64,000 bases of DNA from Plotosus lineatus (Eukaryota; Chordata; Actinopteri; Siluriformes; Plotosidae), in the NCBI GenBank assembly GCA_024760905.1, contig CM045733.1:68392501-68456500 (forward strand), in the 5' to 3' direction. The position numbers and the translations under genes were made by a program. Positions 30,840 through 43,081 of the stretch are shown here, one piece after another. The notes below the pieces were generated by a model, which saw only the letters and a list, made by a program, of their open reading frames with translations, did no database searches and was not told the DNA's origin. How positions within the stretch are numbered: the stretch's first letter is position 1; each line of letters begins with the position of its first letter.

Positions 30840-33800
30840 CTTCTTCTTCTTTCCCTTTCGGCTTTTCCCTTCAGGGGTCGCCACAGCAAACCACCTGCCT
30901 CCATCTCACTCTATCCTCTGTATCTTCTTCTCTTACTCCAACTACCTTCATGTCTTCCTTTACCACATCCATAAATCTTCTCTTTGGTCTTCCTCTAGAC
31001 CTTCTGCCTGGTAGTTCCAACCTCAGCATCCTACTAACAATATACTCACTATCCCTCCTCTGTACATGTCCAAACCATCTCAATCTAGCCTCTCTGACTT
31101 TGTCTCCAAAACCTCTACCATGTGCTGTCCCTCTGATGTACTCATTCCTGATCCTATCCACCCTTGTTACTCTCAAAGAGAACCTCAACATTTTCATCTC
31201 TGCTACCTCCAGCGCAGCCTCCTGTCTTTTCCCCAGAGCCACTGTTTCTAAACCATACAACATCGCTGGCCTCATCACCATCTTGTACAAGGGACAGCCT
31301 TGGCAGACTCCAACTCTCACCAGAAACGAATTCAACCTGTTGTTCCCAATGCAGACCAAGCTCTGACTCTGGAGATCCAGCAATCGAATGGCCTATAGCA
31401 AAACTGCCTGCATTCTTCCTCCTGAATCCGAGATTCAACTATCAGTGGGCTCCTCCTCTCCAGTATCCCTGCATAGACTTTCCTGAGAAGGCTGAGGAGT
31501 GTGCGATTCCATGATAATTGGAACACACCCTCGTGTCCCCCTTTTTAAAAGGGGGACTATAACCCCAGTTTGCCAATCCAGAGGTATGGCCCCCGATGAC
31601 AACGCGATGTTGCAGAAACGTGTCAACAAAGACAGTCCTAAAATATCCAGAACCCTGAAATATTCAGGGAGGTCTCATTCACTTCCGGAACCCAACCACC
31701 AAGGAGCTCTTTGATGACCTCAACAACCCCAGCTCCAGTGATAGACAGACCCCTGCCCAAACCCCCAGGGTCTTCATCTTCTCCGGAGGGTTTGTTGATG
31801 GGATAGAGGAGGTCATCAAAGTATTCCTTCCACCTCCCAACGACACCCTCAGTCGAGCTGAGCAGCTCTCCACTTTCACTGTAAACAGTTTTTGCAGAGA
31901 ACTGCTTCGTCCTCCTGAGGCATTGGATGGTGGCCCAGAACCTTTGAGGCCAACCAATAATCGCTCTCCAGGCCCTCACCAAACTCCTCTCATTCCCAAG
32001 ATTTTGCATTGGCAACAGCTTGAGCTGCAGCACGTTTGACCTTCCGATACCTATCTGCTGTCTTGGGCGTCCCACAGGCCAGTGAGACCCAATAGACCTC
32101 CCTTTTCAGCTGGACGGCCCCCTTCACCGCAGGTGTCCGACACCGAGTTCAAGGGTCCACAACAGGCACCAATGACTTTCTGGCAACAGCAATGAAGGCA
32201 CGAAACATGGCCCATTCAGATTCTGTCACCCACCTCCTTCGGAACATAGTTGTAGCTCTGCCGGATGTGTGGATTAAAGGCCCCTGTCCGGAGACTTTGC
32301 CAAACATTCCCAGGAGTCTCTAACTAGATGCTTGGGATTGCCAGGTCTGGAGGGCGGCCTCCCTGCCATCGGCGTCAGCTCACCATCAGGTGGTGATCGG
32401 TTGGACTCTGTGGAGGAGGTGAGTGAGAGGAGGATGGTAGCAAAGCTCACATCCATCCTGTCCAACAGCTCTCACCCACTGCACCAGACTGTAGAGGAGC
32501 TAAGCAGCTCCTTCAGTGGACGACTGAGGCATCCTCAGTGCAGGAAGGAGCGCTACCGCAGGTCGTTCATTCCCACCGCTGTCAGACTGTACAACGCCAC
32601 TTTGTAACTGTCTGTGAAAATACCGGTTATGTGCAATAAAAACCCCGTGCACTTTAATCAACCACATCTACCCCACTGTGCACCATATCAACCCATCTAC
32701 TCTGCACTCAGATACATTACACTTTAATATAGGCCAGTCTATAAAGTTGCTCCATTCTTTTCTTTTCTTTTATTGTTTAGTAATTTATACTATTTATGTA
32801 TCTATTTATTTATTTATTTACTTATATAATATATATGTATGTGTGTATGTTCGTACTTGTATCTATTTTTGCACCCCCTACTGATAGTACCTCAAGAGCC
32901 TGTAACAGTGAATTTCTCCATTGTGAGATTAATAAAGCTGTATCTTATCTTATCTTATCTTATCTTGACAGCTCAGCTTCCCTCTTCACCGGAGTGTTCA
33001 GAACATGTGGCCGCAAGCCTGCTGACACGACTCAAGTTGATCATCTAATTGCGACCTAGAGTGTCCTGGTGCCAAGTGCACTTATGGATACTGTACTCTT
33101 ATTTTCGAACATGGTGATTGTGATGGACAAACTGTGACGAACACAGAAGTACAACAATGAAACATTATTCCTACAGATCACAGCCGTCCCGGTCACATTT
33201 TTGTTTCCCACATGGGTGTTGAAGTCTCCTAGGACAAGCGAGTCTCCTGGGGGGAGCGTTCTCCAACACATCCCGTAAAGACTCCAAGAATAGTGGGTAC
33301 TCTGAACTGTCATTTGGTGCTTAAGCACAAACAACAGTCAGGACCCACGCCCCACCCAAAAACGGAGGGAAACTACCCTTTCATCAACTGGGAAGAATCC
33401 CAACATGTGGGCACCAAGACGGGAGGAGTAACAAGGATGCCACACACCGGCTCGCCACCTCTCCCCATGAGCAACTCCGGAATGGAATAAGGTTCAGCCC
33501 CTCTCGAGATGGGTGGTGCCAGAGCCCAAGCTGTGCATTGAGGTGAGTCCAACCATATCTCGTCGATATCTCTTCACCTCACGCAACAGCTCAGGCTCAT
33601 TCCCCGCTAGAGAGGTGACATTCTGTGTCCCAAGAGCCAGAGTCAGTAGCCGAGGATCGGTCCGACAGAACCCATGCCCTCGGTTGCCACCCAACTCGCA
33701 CTGCACTCAACCCCTATAACCCCTCCCAAAGGTGGTGAGTCCATGGGAGGGCGGACCCATGTCTGCTTTTTGGGCTGGGCTCGAGCGGGCTCCATGGGCA

Positions 33801-34018
33801 GAAGACCCATGGAGAACCCAGTAACCCACATCCGGGCAAGAGAAACTGTGTCCTTAGTTTTTCTTTCTTATAGAGGTCTTTTGAACCATGGACCTTCACC
33901 TAGGACATGTTTTCCTTGGGTGCCCGTACCAGGAGCATAATGCCCCTGACAACATAGCTCATCAGATCCTTAGAACGTACAAACCCCTCCACCACGATAA
34001 GGTGACAATTCAAGCAGT
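30840..34018 (-). mobile_element. Chimeric LINE: family A 5' part joined to family B 3' end
   Basis: From 34018 down, the minus strand follows family A (5' region, endonuclease with VTSLAGNEPELLREVKRYRR and LGDFNTHVGN, RT to SFLVRVGVCQGCPL). At about 31288 it switches to an RTE-like family: YKMVMRPAMLYGLETVALGK, RNEYIRGTAHGRGFGD, RWFGHVQRRDSEYI, then gctgtggcgacccctgaagg and (GAA)n. Many frameshifts. A separate LINE interrupts it at 32403-32970. Lies in intron 1 in sense orientation. Confidence 0.8.
32403..32970 (+). mobile_element. Rex1/CR1-like LINE 3' end nested in the chimeric LINE
   Basis: C-terminal frame 32409-32607: SVEEVSERRMVAKLTSILSN, VEELSSSFSGRLRHPQCRKE, RYRRSFIPTAVRLYNATL and stop. 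Then a 3' UTR with attaataaagctgtatctta and (TCTTA)n. Flanking family A sequence (gatcggttggac / cttgacagctcag) resumes after it. Family name is tentative. Confidence 0.75.
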
Positions 34019-34239
34019 CTTCCATGTATTAAAATCGCATGCATTATGTCTTTACTCACGGTGAAAAATTTGCATGCCAACCAACTATAAGTAGCTTTCA
34101 GAGCATACACGACTCAGCGACTACTAAAAATATGTAAAGATCCATTCTGAAGGAATACATAACGCGTTCACCAGCAAATATCGAAATATGTTCCTGGTGG
34201 TTTCATGTGGAGTATGAAAAAGTCAAGTGTTCTCTTTTT

Positions 34240-34512
34240 TTATTTTTATGGTTTCACCCAAATGAGGATGGGTTTCCCTTTTGGGCCTGGTTCCTCTCAA
34301 GATTTCTTCCTCGCAAATACTGAGGGAATTTTTCCTTGCCACCGTCTTGCTCATTAAGGATATGTTGGGGTAATAGGAAATGTTTAAATTCCTTTATACT
34401 TTGTAAGCCCGTACTTTCACTCACTGTTTTACTGTATAAAGCTGGTTTGTGACAATGTGAAATTATAAAACGCGCTACACAAATAAAACTGAACTGAATT
34501 GAATTATCCAGC
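34240..34512 (+). repeat. LINE 3' tail ending (GAACT/GAATT)n
   Basis: Contains tctcaagatttcttcctcgc, gggaatttttccttgccacc and tacacaaataaaactgaact, a 3' UTR that I recognise as widespread in teleost LINEs. Confidence 0.7.
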
Positions 34513-35534
34513 CAGACCCTGAATTTATGCTCCAAGTAATAATGTCCGACATGGATGTATAATCACATATAAACGAGTGGGTGGTATGTACAAGTATTTG
34601 CTTTAGATCAGTGTTATTTAAAGTGTCCGGAGAAGGGAAATGTAAACCATTTTTTCAGTCAGCTGGCTTGCTTGCTGCAAACAAAAGACAACTATGGAAG
34701 ACTATTCCACTTCCGAGTCAAAATGACTATAAATTGTCACCAGACCAAATTATTACTGGTTACCACTAATTACAAGGCAAGTCAGAGGCATGAAACTTGC
34801 AAAACGTTGTGAACTGACATCCATAATGAACAACAGGCAACACATCCTGAAAGAGAAGTGAATTAAAAATAATCACACAGCACCCTTCCCAAAATCAGTT
34901 AGAAGCTGAATTTCACATATCTACTGACAGATTTTAACTTTTTAAGGTCATTGAGAAAAAGTTCGCATAAAGGTAAAATGTTACTCATCTCTCTGACCTG
35001 TAAACTTTGCAGTGTGACTTTATGTACATGTTCAGACAAAATGCAAGGACACCCTGTGCATGTCCAGTGCACAGATGCTGGCTACAGATTTCCGACCAAA
35101 ATAATTTCTTCCTGACACAAAGCATAGATTTATGCCGGTTCATGAACGTCATAAACAGTAGATGGTTCTGAGGGGTCAGTAAAATGTGTGTGGTGCTCTG
35201 ACTTTGTTACTCCAAACACCAAATCCAAATACAACAGCACATCTCACAATGTTAAGTGTAATCGTTTAAAAAATTAGGCTCAGCTGCAAACTCTGCCCGG
35301 GTAAAAAAAAAAAAAAAAAAGCATACTAGACTTGCACAGCTACACATGTAAATTGGTGTATGGGCAGTAGTTTTGCATGAAATGGTATTCGGTTCCAAGA
35401 TATTCGTGCATAAAACTCTACCCATGTAAATAAATATCATCACACAATGACCTGTGACTCAGATTTTAAACTCAAAGTCATTGGGCCAAATCCAGCTTGT
35501 CAACTCACTTCACCTGAGTTTCAAAGTCACTTTA

Positions 35535-35740
35535 CTATATCTTCTCTTCTTTTTTTCTTTCTGCCGTTCCCTCTTTCTCAAGGGTCACCACAACAAATCT
35601 ATGATTCCCATGTGACTTTGTAGACTGGCCTATATTCAAGTGTAAATGTATCTGAGGGCAGAGTAGATGGGTTGATATGGTTCACAGTCAGTGGGGTAGA
35701 TGTGGTTGATTAAAGTGCACGGGGTAATTCATCATCCATC
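35535..35740 (-). repeat. Rex1-like LINE 3' UTR fragment, minus strand
   Basis: 35620-35735 is the reverse complement of 32645-32750 in the nested LINE (gtgcactttaatcaaccaca; cccatctactctg). Preceded by a CT-rich stretch. Confidence 0.8.
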
Positions 35741-36829
35741 CACTTGCTGGCCAGCTAGTAATGTATGGCTTTAACAAGACTTCAAGCTGACTTTGTCAGG
35801 AAAGGAAAGTGAATAAAGGAAAAGGAAGACAAATACCTAGAGTAATAACTTTAAAAGGGAAACTTCAAAAATGTCCAATTGACCTATGAGACCACAGCTT
35901 AAAGCCCCCCCCAAAAAAAAAAAAAAAAATCAGTCTTCATAATTTTACACAATTGCCCCAGTAAAACAAAAATGAATTCTATAGTATTAAATGTAGATTA
36001 TTCGAATGGCAAAAAAAGCCAACACAGTTAACATGGCAGCTAATATCTTTTATAGCAGTTTTACAGCATTAGTTACTTTCAACAGCAATAAATTCATACA
36101 ACTCAGATCTGAGGTGAGGCGAGTTCGGACACCACTCTGATTTAAAATTTACAGAAAGAGATCAAGCCCTTTCGAGTTTTATCAGGCATGGACCCAGACA
36201 TGTGAGATGGAAATAAAGTCAGAGGAGGTTAATGCACTTGTGTGACAGCAATTGTTTAGTTGTAAAGCTGGAGGATGTGGAGAGAAATTTGTGTGTGCAG
36301 GAAAAGATCAAAGGTGAGATTCCTGTTATCCAGGAAGAGCTGGTGTATGTGGAAAAAGCTGAATACACTTAAATTTACTGATAAAATGCGACCTGTCTGT
36401 ATAAATCTATCTACAAGAAACAATATGAAAATCAGCTCCCTCAGAAACGAGGGGGAAATAAAAGAGAAAGGCCTGGACAAGATTTCAGAATAAACACTAC
36501 AGGAGAATGTTTACGAATTGACTCGTTATACGGAAATAAAAAAGTGTTGCTCATTTTATTATGCACACAATTAAGTGACTAATTAGTAATAGTTGCTGCT
36601 TTTTATTATTCACAACGAACTGTGGGGTTGCTACGCTACCAAGGTCTTCAGCTAGCTAATGAAGCTAGCATGCTAACAGAAAAAAAAAAAGAATACACCA
36701 TAATAAGGGAAATGTTTTGCAAATGCTAAACAATTACTATATCTTCATGCATTACTTTATTTGTTTATTTATCAATTACCGAGTAACATACCTATTCATG
36801 TGTTGGATGTAAAATAATTCACGAAAAGT
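35741..36829. other. Promoter-proximal intron 1 sequence, nothing recognised
   Basis: AT-rich with a poly(A) run at 35909-35929. No repeats or frames recognised. Confidence 0.5.
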
Positions 36830-36835
36830 ACTTAC

Positions 36836-36960
36836 TCTTTTAGTACGTTCTCACACGCACAAGTGCTTCCAGTTTGGCTCCGAGATCATGGCTCCGAGAT
36901 CGTGTCACCGGAACACATCCGGTCACGTGACTCTTTCCCTTCTGCTCGCCCATTGTACCG
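36836..36960 (-). promoter_or_regulatory. Likely promoter and non-coding exon 1 of the matrin-3-like gene
   Basis: Read on the minus strand, a locally GC-rich block ends in a good donor (AAAAGA|gtaagt, donor at 36830-36835). The block holds a palindromic CACGTG E-box at 36924-36929 and two GGA-containing ETS-like motifs beside it, typical of TATA-less housekeeping promoters. The first coding exon has a matching acceptor at 29142. A non-coding first exon is usual in MATR3 genes. The start site is not visible; the upper bound is a guess. Confidence 0.55.
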
Positions 36961-37268
36961 CGCCCTCTAGTGTACCGGTCCTCTGTTCTCTGTGCTATGG
37001 ACTTGAGCCTTCAGTTTGATCGTTTTTGGGCTGGAGACAGAAGAAAATGAATTGAATGTTGATGAGGCAGGCCTGCATGGTGTACATGGTGGAAGTCAGA
37101 TGCAGAAAAAAAGAGCAGGGTGTCATATATACTGTATACTGTATTGTGTTTACACTTCAATTCGAAAGCTATACAAAGGTAATAGGTTCTTGTGTATGTT
37201 GGCTGTAAACCATCACAGCAGATTATAAGTTTACAACCTTCCAATCCATCCATCCATCCACCCATATA

Positions 37269-37704
37269 CAGGGATCCCTCGCTACTTCGCGCTTCAATTT
37301 ATGCGGCTTCAGTGGATTGCGGGTTTTTTTTAAAAATATTAATCGAAATAAAAAACAAGGAAATTAAGGAAGACAAGGGGAAAAGGTTATGGAAAATGTC
37401 ACAAAAACAAGATCAATTATGCAAAAAAAAAAAAAAAAAAAAAAAGAAAAAAAAACCAAGACAACACAAGACAAAAAACAACCCAAAATCTCCCATCAAA
37501 ACTACATTTTTGTGAAGTGCGCTATTTTTTAATGTTTAATTGTTATTATAAGAATTTATAGCATTGAATATGTATTTATTGATATTATATACACATATAC
37601 ATGTACATATACGTCAGTCAGGGGGGGTTGATCCTACTTCGCGGATTTCGGTTATCGCGGGGGAATCTCGGTCCCAATTCACAGCGTAAAGTGAGGGATC
37701 CCTG
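37269..37704. mobile_element. MITE, same family as 1721-2591, uninterrupted
   Basis: 436 bp with TIR cagggatccctcgctacttc and complement cagggatccctcactttacg, flanked by TA (37267-37268, 37705-37706). Contains poly(A). No coding capacity. Confidence 0.9.
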
Positions 37705-37735
37705 TATTTTCGACGCCACTCATCAGCCAGAGTGT

Positions 37736-37922
37736 CAGTGGTGGCCCAGTGGTAAGGTGCTGGATTACCATTCCTAAGGTTGGGGGTTCAAGCCCTACTG
37801 CCAATGTTTGTCGCTGCTGCCCCTTGCACTGGGAGGACAGCAGTGGCAACTCGGTAATGGTGGGGCTTAAAGCCCCAACATTGAGATCAGTAATTCAGCA
37901 CCTTACCACTGGGCCGCCACTG
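37736..37922. repeat. Fold-back of two SINE heads
   Basis: cagtggtggcccagtggtaa at 37736 is exactly mirrored by ttaccactgggccgccactg ending at 37922, and the box-B portions also pair. It could form a hairpin of about 70 bp per arm. Confidence 0.85.
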
Positions 37923-37952
37923 CCAAGTATGTTATCCTTATGAGAGGTAAAC

Positions 37953-38301
37953 TGTCTGTCTTCCTTTCGGCTTTTTCCATTTTTTTTACTCAGGAGTCGC
38001 CACAGTGAATCATCTGATTCGCAAGTTTGATTTGGCAGAGGTTTTTACGTCGGATGCCCTTCCTGTCACAACAAGGGACAGAAACACGCTGACGACTTTG
38101 CAGCTACTCTTTACGAAAGTCAGCAATGGTTCTTTTACATCAAGCTCTCACCATAGACAGTGAGAGACATGGCCCGCCTTTGATAACCCAGTTAGCTGCA
38201 CTGGGGGGGGACAGTGACAACCTTGTGGAGAGTGGGACTCGAACCCCCAACCTTTGGATCAGCGATCCAGCGCCCTATACCACTAGACCACCACTGCTCC
38301 T
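37953..38301 (-). mobile_element. tRNA-derived SINE, tail type 1, with 17-bp target duplication
   Basis: Perfect duplication ccttatgagaggtaaac at 37936-37952 and 38302-38318. Minus-strand head with A and B boxes (gggttcgagtcccactct) and the RTE-B-like tail. Confidence 0.92.
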
Positions 38302-38399
38302 CCTTATGAGAGGTAAACGTATATGCAAAACTGAAAATAGATGTACACTATTGCTTTTTATGTAAATTTAATCTGAACTTCCACCTTATTTTCTTTTGT

Positions 38400-40160
38400 C
38401 ATGACATTGTGGCATTTGTACAAAAGAAATAACAGCTGTTTATTGTTATCAGTCATCTTTATGGGTATGAATTCCGAACATCTACCCCTATTATCACTCA
38501 GCATGAGACTGTACCTTAAAAAAAAATAAGTAACTGCTCTATCGTTAGACTATTTCAGTGAGAAACTCAAACTCATGCATCATAACATGATTGAAAACGA
38601 CCCAAACAGACCGGTAAATATCCTCAGACACATCAGACATAGCTAGATATAATTAGATATTAGATCTTAACAGCTGTTTATTTATTCAGTAATATTGGAA
38701 ATATATGTTTTACTTCAAAAAGAAAACATTTACAATGACCTGGTTGCATATGAGGGGATGTACACACAAGCACCTTTTGCTTTGGTCATACATCACTTGC
38801 TTTGGTTTTATTGGATTTGGATTTTTTTTATTTTGTTGCTTTCGTTCTGGAAGTATTTCCTTTACCTCCAGCCATCTATCAGAAGCTGCCAGGTTTTGTT
38901 TGATATACAGTATACTGTATTCATATTTGGAGGCAACAGTAAATTATTCTCTTTATCTTGGTTGGAGTTCCAGACACAACTGAAAAGAAGAAGCGTTATC
39001 ATATGCTGCCACCATCATGTGTCACTGTTGGGCCCGGTGCTCTTTGGGTGATAAGCCGTCCAGATTTTTCAAGCTAATCATATCTTTTCGAGATATGCCC
39101 AACAAGTTCTACATTACCCTCAGAAGAACACAACACATCTGTGCCATATTTTTTGGGGGAAAAAAAATTAACAGTCTTGGATGAGAAAGGGCGTCCACCG
39201 AGCCACCTTACCCCATAACTCAAATATGTGTAGAGTAGGAAGAATTTTGATGAATACAAGAAATAATCAGCACTTTTCAGGTATTAATATGGCTCCTTTA
39301 ATGTTGGAGGTCTCTTAGTAACCTGTACATTAAATTTTTTTCTTCTGGTTTAATATATATTTGTAAGGACGTCCTGTTCTTGGTAATCTTACTGTGGTGC
39401 ACATGAATTTTTCTACACTGTCTGATGTCCCACAGTGCAAGTAATGTTCCGGAAATACATTCATATCCCTTTCCTGATTAATATCTCTTGCCAATGAGAT
39501 ATATGAAGTGAAGTAAGTACGGTATATAGTAGTATAAAGTAAGAACTTTACAGGTCACAATCTGAGCACAAGCATATGATCCAAAACATAAAATATGTCA
39601 CTTATACAACCCCCAACTTTTTTTTTTTTTTTTGCATGTTTTTAATTCAAATTGTCTTCAGCTTCTCTATCACACAAAAGATGGAACAAAATTTGCTATT
39701 ATTTACACTGGTTTCACTTTTTACTTTACGACTCATTCAGTTTTAACAATGGGTGTCAGACACTGGTGCCTGAACCAGAGAAGAATTGCAGGGAGAGGTG
39801 AGGCTGGGTAATAGGAAGAGGAGATTAGTGAGAATGAAAATTAATAGAAAGAAGAGGGCGCTCATTATGAGATGAAAGTGAAAACTGCGTGAAAGAGACC
39901 GGATAGAAACTTCATGCTTTTCTATCAGATCCGCAGTTGCGTCAGTCAGTCATCTGATGGTTTCAGACAGGTAACAGGTGAGTGCATTTAGAGAATAGTG
40001 TTTCCCTGTTCAATTTAAGTATGAGGCCTGACACTGTCCAGCAGGTGTTGTATGTTGCCCCATGTAGGTTTTTTTTTTGTGTTCTCAGAGGCGCTTGTAG
40101 TTACTGTGGATGATATTGCCCCATGTTCCACTGGTCACCTGTTGGCTCCAACTTCCCATA
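38400..40160. other. Intergenic, no gene seen
   Basis: AT-rich unique-looking DNA. ORFs at 38695-39051 lack any family resemblance. Confidence 0.45.
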
Positions 40161-40167
40161 ATCTTGA

Positions 40168-40256
40168 CATATATATATATATATATATATATATGGATGT
40201 ATGTATATACGTAACATAATAAGGTTACTGTTGTGGGATAACTCTTGGATCCTTCC

Positions 40257-40330
<74 letters not shown>
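40168..40330. repeat. (AT)n tracts
   Basis: 40170-40195 and 40260-40318, followed by a T run. Confidence 0.97.
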
Positions 40331-40333
<3 letters not shown>

Positions 40334-40334
40334 C

Positions 40335-40685
40335 ATTCATTCATTTTTTAAGATGCTTAATCCTAATTAAGGTTGTGAGTAGGTTGCCGCCCATCTCAGC
40401 CAACTCTGTGTGAGGGCAGAATACACTATGGACAGCTCAGCATGGCATAGCAGTGCCAACAGACACTCAACTACTTGCACTCACACTGAGGGTCGATTTG
40501 GAACAGCCAGTTAGCCCAGTGTGCATATTTTATGGACTGTGGAAGAAAATCGAGCACCCAGAGGAAACCCACACGAGCACGGTGAGAACGTTCACATTCC
40601 ACACAGAAACACACGAGTCCAGGAATCAAGCCCACGTCTTCTTCCTGCGAAGTGGACATGTTACTCACTGCGCCACTGTGCTGCT
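40335..40685 (-). repeat. Dispersed SINE/LINE repeat (ending CCACTGTGCTGC)
   Basis: Starts with cattcattcattttttaaga and taatcctaattaaggttgtg, which are complementary to SINE tail type 2. Continues with ctgtggaagaaaatcgagca and ggaaacccacacgagcac, the common fish repeat with cyt-rich ends. Same family as 41090-42880 and 58110-58815. Confidence 0.7.
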
Positions 40686-41210
40686 TCTTTTTTTTTTTTT
40701 TAATTATTTGTTTATTTTTTATTTTCTAATTTCAGAATAATGACTCCGTGGAAAAGTTTGCATTCTGTCGGATAATTTCAGAATAAAACTAGAAGCTATA
40801 ATCAGTCTGGTTTTGTTGTGTCACAATAATCTCCATACCAAATTAGGACACAATCATGGGCCATAATTTCTTGCCATATCTTGAATGGGAGACTGAGACC
40901 ATACCAACTAAAATTTTCGGGGGTTGGGGGGCTTTGCCCACCTACTCCATACACCACCACTACCACCAATACCACCACCACGGGTGCACTGGACCTGACT
41001 GGGGGCTTAATCCCCCTGGACCGTTGCTTCTCACTCTTTTTAATCTGAGGGGTTGACAGCTATGTTTTTATTCATTTTATTTTCTGAAACACTGTCTTTT
41101 GTTCGGTTGTGAGGAGGCTGAAGCCCATCCTGGCTGACTCTGAGCTAAGGGTACACCCTGAACAACTCTCCAAGGCATTGCAGATACAAGACCTCACTCA
41201 TTCACACATA

Positions 41211-42721
41211 CAGTCATGGCCAAAAGTTTTGGTCGTGACGCAAATTTTGTGTTTTTGCAAATTTTGTTACTTCAATTTTGTGGTGGTGATTTCACATTGT
41301 TTCTGAACTAGTATGCAGAGTGATCACAAGCATTTGAATGAATTGCAAAGAGCTTCTTGGGCATAAAAAAAAAGACTTTTTCCACAAAAAGCCCGTTTTC
41401 ACTGTAGTTGGTTTTGGTGCAAAATGATTGGCTAACATCACTTCAGTATCATATTATCAGCACAGAAGGAAGTGTGAGTGAGTACGAGTCAGCTGAAGTC
41501 ACGCTACCATTTTCCTTTAATTTTAGGAGCAGACTAATTGCTATAAAAGTCAGAGACATTTTTGAAATCATCTTCTTGTATGAGCAGCGGTTACCTCCAA
41601 ACCATTGCATCAAAATGGCCTCACATGCTAGGAAATTGCTGCGAAAGAATATTGCACCTGAAAGAACCATTTACCGAATCATAAAAAACTTCAAGGAGGC
41701 AGGTTCATCTGCAGCAAAGAAGGCTTCGGGACATCCAAGAGTGTCCAGCATGCAGCAGGACCGTCTGCTCTTCGAGAGTCAGCTACGGAATCCTGTAGCC
41801 CCCAGTGCAGAACTTGCTCATAATTGGCAGTCGGCAGGTGTGACTGCATCTGCACACACGGTGAGGCCAAGACTTTTGAACAAAGGCCTGGTATCAAGAA
41901 GGGCAGCAAAGAAGACACTTCTCTCCAAGAAAAACATCAAGGCTGGACAGAAATTCTGCAGGAAGTGCAGTGAGTGGCAAGCAGAAGACTGGTGCAAAGT
42001 TATTTTCTCCGATGAAAACCTGTTTCGAATATTTGGGACATCTGGAAAAGCGGCTGCCAGGAGAAGCAAAGGTGAAGACTACCATGCATGAGTCCTTTGT
42101 CGTGTCAACAGTGAAACATGCCGAGACCATCCATGTTTGGGGTTGCTTTTCATCCAAGCCCTAAAACACTGCCATGAATAAAGAGTGGTATCGAAACGCC
42201 CCCCAAGAGCAACTCCTCCCGACGACGCAGGAGCACTTTGGTGAGGATTTGTGCATTTTTCAGCGTGATGGAGCACCAGGTCATGAGGCAAAAGTGATCA
42301 CAAAGATGCTCAAAGATCATAACATTGATGTTTTGATGATCCATGGCCAGGAAACTCCCCAGATCTTAATCCAATCGAGAACCTGTGGTCCAGCCTCAAA
42401 AAACGGATGAACAAGCAGAATCCCACAAATTGTGAGAAGAATGAGCCGAGTCCAGAATCTGACAACCAGCATGCAAAAGTGAATTGGTGAAGTTCTGAAG
42501 AAGAAGGGTCACTGTAATTATTGACTCTTGGCAAAAAAAAAAATACATGTATTTGCTAATAAAAGTCTCTAAAACATGTAAAATGTGTATAATTGCTCCT
42601 GGGCATAGCATCAAAACATTTAGAGTGACATTTATAGTGACGGAATCTTACAAAACAAATCAACAAAATTCGTGAAAACATAAAATTTGCATCACGTTGC
42701 CAAAACTTTTGGGTTTGACTG
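41211..42721 (+). mobile_element. Full-length Tc1-like transposon, 1511 bp, inactive
   Basis: TIRs cagtcatggccaaaagtttt and complement cagtcaaacccaaaagtttt, flanked by TA (41209-41210, 42722-42723). Length is typical of Tc1 elements. The transposase is frameshifted. Confidence 0.93.
41612..42500 (+). pseudogene. Tc1-like transposase, broken
   Basis: The first frame from about 41612 (MASHARKLLRKNIAPERTIY) carries the HTH and reaches CKVIFSDENLFRIFGTSGKA, with the first catalytic D in FSDE, and stops at 42091. Later frames give ETIHVWGCFSSKP, LCIFQRDGAPGHEAKVITKM (second D), and LNPIENLW-like sequence near 42367 (the DxxPIE region) in another frame. At least two frameshifts plus stops. Confidence 0.88.
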
Positions 42722-43081
42722 TAGCGGCAATTTGAATCGGTACCAGGTACCGAGTACCGGTAGAAAACCCAAGCAAGCACAGGAAGAACATGCAAACTTT
42801 ACAGAGAGACGGTTTCACCAGGCCTGGGACTTGAACTCTCCTTTTTGCTGCGAGTGCCACTAAAGAACGGTTGTGCAATTATTTACAAGAAAGTAAAGGA
42901 AATCAATCAGAGAAAATTGCAGGTACATCTAAACAACGGCAAATGATAATGGATTTGATGGGAGAGATTTAGGAACAGAGAAGCCAGAATCTTGAGAAGG
43001 TTGAGACGATTACCCCCTGAAATGCTGAGTCATGTGCAAAGGCTGCAGGGACTGTAGATGACCCAAACAAACCTGAACTGG

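Larger units (their letters stand above)
41090..42880 (-). repeat. Dispersed repeat split by the Tc1 element
   Basis: Left part 41090-41210 (gaggctgaagcccatcctgg); right part 42723-42880 (aaacccaagcaagcacagg; catgcaaactttacagagag). The Tc1 element sits between. Confidence 0.65.

Noticed and set aside
30950..31514. Plus-strand ORFs at 30950-31514 and 31066-31251
   Set aside because: Antisense shadows of the chimeric LINE on the minus strand.
38695..39051. 118-codon plus-strand ORF rich in Phe, Leu and Trp
   Set aside because: Hydrophobic bias is expected from T-rich DNA. No family match, and there is an overlapping ORF in another frame.
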